Below are positions 5,492-7,482 of a DNA stretch of 7,482 nucleotides, piece by piece. Each line of letters opens with the position of its first letter. Position 1 is the stretch's first letter. A program made the position numbers and the translations under genes. The notes below the pieces were generated by a model that was not told the DNA's origin, searched no databases, and worked only from the letters and a program-made list of their open reading frames with translations. The stretch is from Lentisphaeria bacterium UBA1776 (GTDB lineage Bacteria; Verrucomicrobiota; Lentisphaeria; Victivallales; Victivallaceae): positions 1-7,482 of the forward strand of contig DCGO01000044.1 in the NCBI GenBank assembly GCA_002314605.1, in the 5' to 3' direction.

Positions 5492-7482
5492 TCAGAGCAG
5501 ACTTTGGATGGCGACGACCGCCGGATAACGGACCCCGGATTTCTCGATCCGGAGCGTCCCGTGTTCCCCCGGCGATGCCAGCCGGATCCGTCCGTCTTCC
5601 GGGACCGGAAATTTCTCCGCCTTTCCATTGAGGGTGATCCGGACCTCCTCCGCCGAACCGGGTTCCAGCATTACCTCAAGCCGGCCCCCCGGGACAGCGG
5701 CAAGTTCCACCTCGAAAAAGCCGTTGGGGAAAACCGTGTTTCCGGCGTAGCGGACAGGGATGCCGTTCTTCAATTCGCTGTGGCTTGCGTGCATGTAACG
5801 GAAGATCCGGTACTGGTCTCCCATGGACCCCGGCAGAACCAGATCCACCGTTTCCGGCGTGCGCAGACTTGCCCGGAGTTTCTGCTCCGCTTCATACTGG
5901 TCAAGGAGTTCCCTGCAGAGTACGCGCAGCCCCTTCAGATAGACCCGGTCCAGATCGTCCCCTGGGAGGGGGGCTCCGTCACAGCAGCTGGCCATGGTGG
6001 GGAGCGCTTCCGAGGTGTCTTCAAGCAGACCGTTGATGATCGTTTCCGCCTGATCAACGGCGTATTCCAGCTTGTCTGGACAGCCGCAGCGCGTTTCCAG
6101 ATCGTCGAAATAAGAAGAGAGTGCCTCGGTAAATGCCCCAATGGCTTTCGCCGCCACGTTCAGGATCCGCCAAACCCGTTCCGCCCGGGCGTACTCGTAT
6201 GCGGAAAGGACGCCCTGGAGCTTGTGTACCCGTTCGAGACCCGCGGCGGCAAGCAGGAGAGCTTCACGCTTCTCCGCCCGGATGGCCGCTCTTCCCGGCG
6301 CAGGCTTGTCGCTCAAAATCCCCCATTCGCCCCGCAGCTGATGGAGCGGGACGCCATTGTGATAGAGTCCGGGAGCCCCGCCTGCCGCCACCCATTTCCA
6401 GTCGGGAAGAATGGGAAATTTGTGGAAGATCACGTTGCCGCACACAAAATTGGTTTTCAGGACCGCCTCCAGTCCCATGCGGGAAAGGGCGGTCATCTCC
6501 TCTTCGCAGCCCTGCCAGTGATCTTTCGCCCACAGGTGATAAACGTCGTCCGCCGTCAGCTCCGGGTGACGGATCAGCATTTGATAGGCAAAGATGTTGA
6601 TCTCGTGGCTGTCGAAAATGGAGTTGCCGATGCGGTCGAGGCGGATGGCATAGCGCGAAACTCCGGCGGCCCGGCCCTCTTTCACATAGCGGGCAATGTT
6701 GTCCACATTGGCTGCCGGGAGATACCCGGCTCCCAGAAATTCCCCCAGTCCGTCGCACTCCGCATTGAGCAGCGTTCCAGGCTGTTTTTTCAGAAAAGGA
6801 TTGGGCGGCAGGAAGGGATCGAAATCGTAAGGCGTGATCTTGGTCTCAATGTCGAATTCATAGTCGTTTGCCGCATTGCGGGCCCCCCGGAGGATGTCCT
6901 CGTAATCGGCGGCAATGGAGCCGAAAGAGCGGAGTATAAAGCGCTTATGACGTTTCTTATGCTCTTCGGCAAACAGCCGGACGATGGTTTCCACTACCTT
7001 GTCCGGCGGATAGCGGTCCGGATCCGAATTGTGGATCACCGAGTAATCCGCCTCGGTCAGGGTCAGGACGATGCCGCCGAGGTCCGGCACGACCTTGAAC
7101 GCATTGTCGATCTTGTACCGGAGAAAATCCAGAAAATCTCTGCCCAGAAGGTCGAATTCGCCGTCCTTGTCCAGCATGGCGGGGCGGTCCTCCAGCATCC
7201 CCTCCGGCATCATGATCTCCCGGTGCCACAGATAGACGGGACGGGAACCTGCGAGTTCAACGATCTCGCTCAAAGTCCGGCGCGTCTCCATGACCCGTGC
7301 CCTGTCGCATTTTTCAGCGGCATGAGGGTACGGTTCAAAGGAAAGCAGCCCGTTCAGTCCCCCCGCCGGATTGGCGAAAGCTCCGCACAGTTCAAAACTG
7401 TCCACCTCATAACGGGCCGATTCTCCGGCCACCCGGCGCATGTAACTGCTGTCGATGGTGGTGGGGTGCATGAGACTCCAGG
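5492..7482 (-). CDS. GH67-like putative glycosidase, 5' end probably beyond the window
   Basis: The frame is open from the window edge to TGA at 5494-5492. The first ATG in the window, at 7471, gives 659 residues, but the frame continues upstream as W-S-L without a stop. Residues 1-320 (numbered from that ATG) have alternating strands and helices of a TIM barrel: DSFELCG near 24-30, VYLWHRE at 79-85, GIVLTLTEAD at 133-142, RFILRSF at 177-183, DIETKITPYD at 207-216, TLLNAECDGLGEF at 233-245 and RYAIRLDRIGNS at 273-284. The general plan recalls GH67 alpha-glucuronidase-type barrels. E140, E238 and D279 sit at strand ends and are catalytic candidates. A mainly helical region with many Arg/Glu residues follows (about 400-540), then a beta-sandwich tail (about 575-659). 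No signal peptide is visible, but the true N-terminus may be missing. It points the same way as the esterase gene, 219 bases away, so they may or may not share a transcript. The family assignment is by eye; activity on uronic-acid side chains is only a guess. Confidence 0.78.
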   Translation of the reverse strand, partial: WSLMHPTTIDSSYMRRVAGESARYEVDSFELCGAFANPAGGLNGLLSFEPYPHAAEKCDRARVMETRRTLSEIVELAGSRPVYLWHREIMMPEGMLEDRPAMLDKDGEFDLLGRDFLDFLRYKIDNAFKVVPDLGGIVLTLTEADYSVIHNSDPDRYPPDKVVETIVRLFAEEHKKRHKRFILRSFGSIAADYEDILRGARNAANDYEFDIETKITPYDFDPFLPPNPFLKKQPGTLLNAECDGLGEFLGAGYLPAANVDNIARYVKEGRAAGVSRYAIRLDRIGNSIFDSHEINIFAYQMLIRHPELTADDVYHLWAKDHWQGCEEEMTALSRMGLEAVLKTNFVCGNVIFHKFPILPDWKWVAAGGAPGLYHNGVPLHQLRGEWGILSDKPAPGRAAIRAEKREALLLAAAGLERVHKLQGVLSAYEYARAERVWRILNVAAKAIGAFTEALSSYFDDLETRCGCPDKLEYAVDQAETIINGLLEDTSEALPTMASCCDGAPLPGDDLDRVYLKGLRVLCRELLDQYEAEQKLRASLRTPETVDLVLPGSMGDQYRIFRYMHASHSELKNGIPVRYAGNTVFPNGFFEVELAAVPGGRLEVMLEPGSAEEVRITLNGKAEKFPVPEDGRIRLASPGEHGTLRIEKSGVRYPAVVAIQSLL

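Noticed and set aside
1..7482. CRISPR array, tRNA/rRNA gene, insertion sequence ends or attachment sites.
   Set aside because: I saw no regularly spaced repeats, no tRNA-like cloverleaf, no transposase motifs, and no matched terminal repeats at the edges of the lower-GC block.

Overview
This 7.5 kb window looks like a carbohydrate-degradation locus from a Gram-negative, probably gut-associated bacterium. The clean signal peptides, Shine-Dalgarno sites, GC-rich codon use and mix of poorly described glycosidase-like enzymes fit a Lentisphaerota/Victivallales-type genome or a similar PVC-group genome. That placement rests on protein style only; there is no rRNA or marker gene.

Layout. Bases 119-2779 (+) encode a large secreted protein with a glutamine-amidotransferase-like N-terminal domain, a beta-rich middle and a TIM-barrel-like C-terminal half that recalls clan-D (GH36/GH27) glycosidases. 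A 160-base convergent intergenic region follows, with a terminator-like hairpin just after the stop and a very strong GC-rich 12-bp-arm palindrome. On the minus strand comes a two-gene unit: a secreted CE7/AXE1-type esterase (5272-3974) and an AllD-like member of the malate/L-lactate (Ldh_2) dehydrogenase family (3977-2941). Their stop and start overlap as ATGA. The dehydrogenase carries an apparent one-base deletion in a T run after codon 15; restoring one T gives a 345-residue protein that lines up without gaps with the N-terminus of E. coli AllD as I remember it. Upstream of the esterase lie about 219 bases without a confident gene, holding what may be a decayed gene remnant. The rest, 5492 to the window edge (minus), is a GH67-like putative glycosidase whose 5' end is probably cut off by the window.

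How they may work together. A GH67-like enzyme, a CE7-type deacetylase and a secreted barrel glycosidase are consistent with dismantling an acetylated, uronate- or galactose-decorated plant glycan, and the NAD(P)H-dependent dehydrogenase could act on a released 2-oxo or 2-hydroxy acid. This is inference from gene neighbourhood. The middle two genes have visibly lower GC than the flanking genes, so the pair may have a separate origin.
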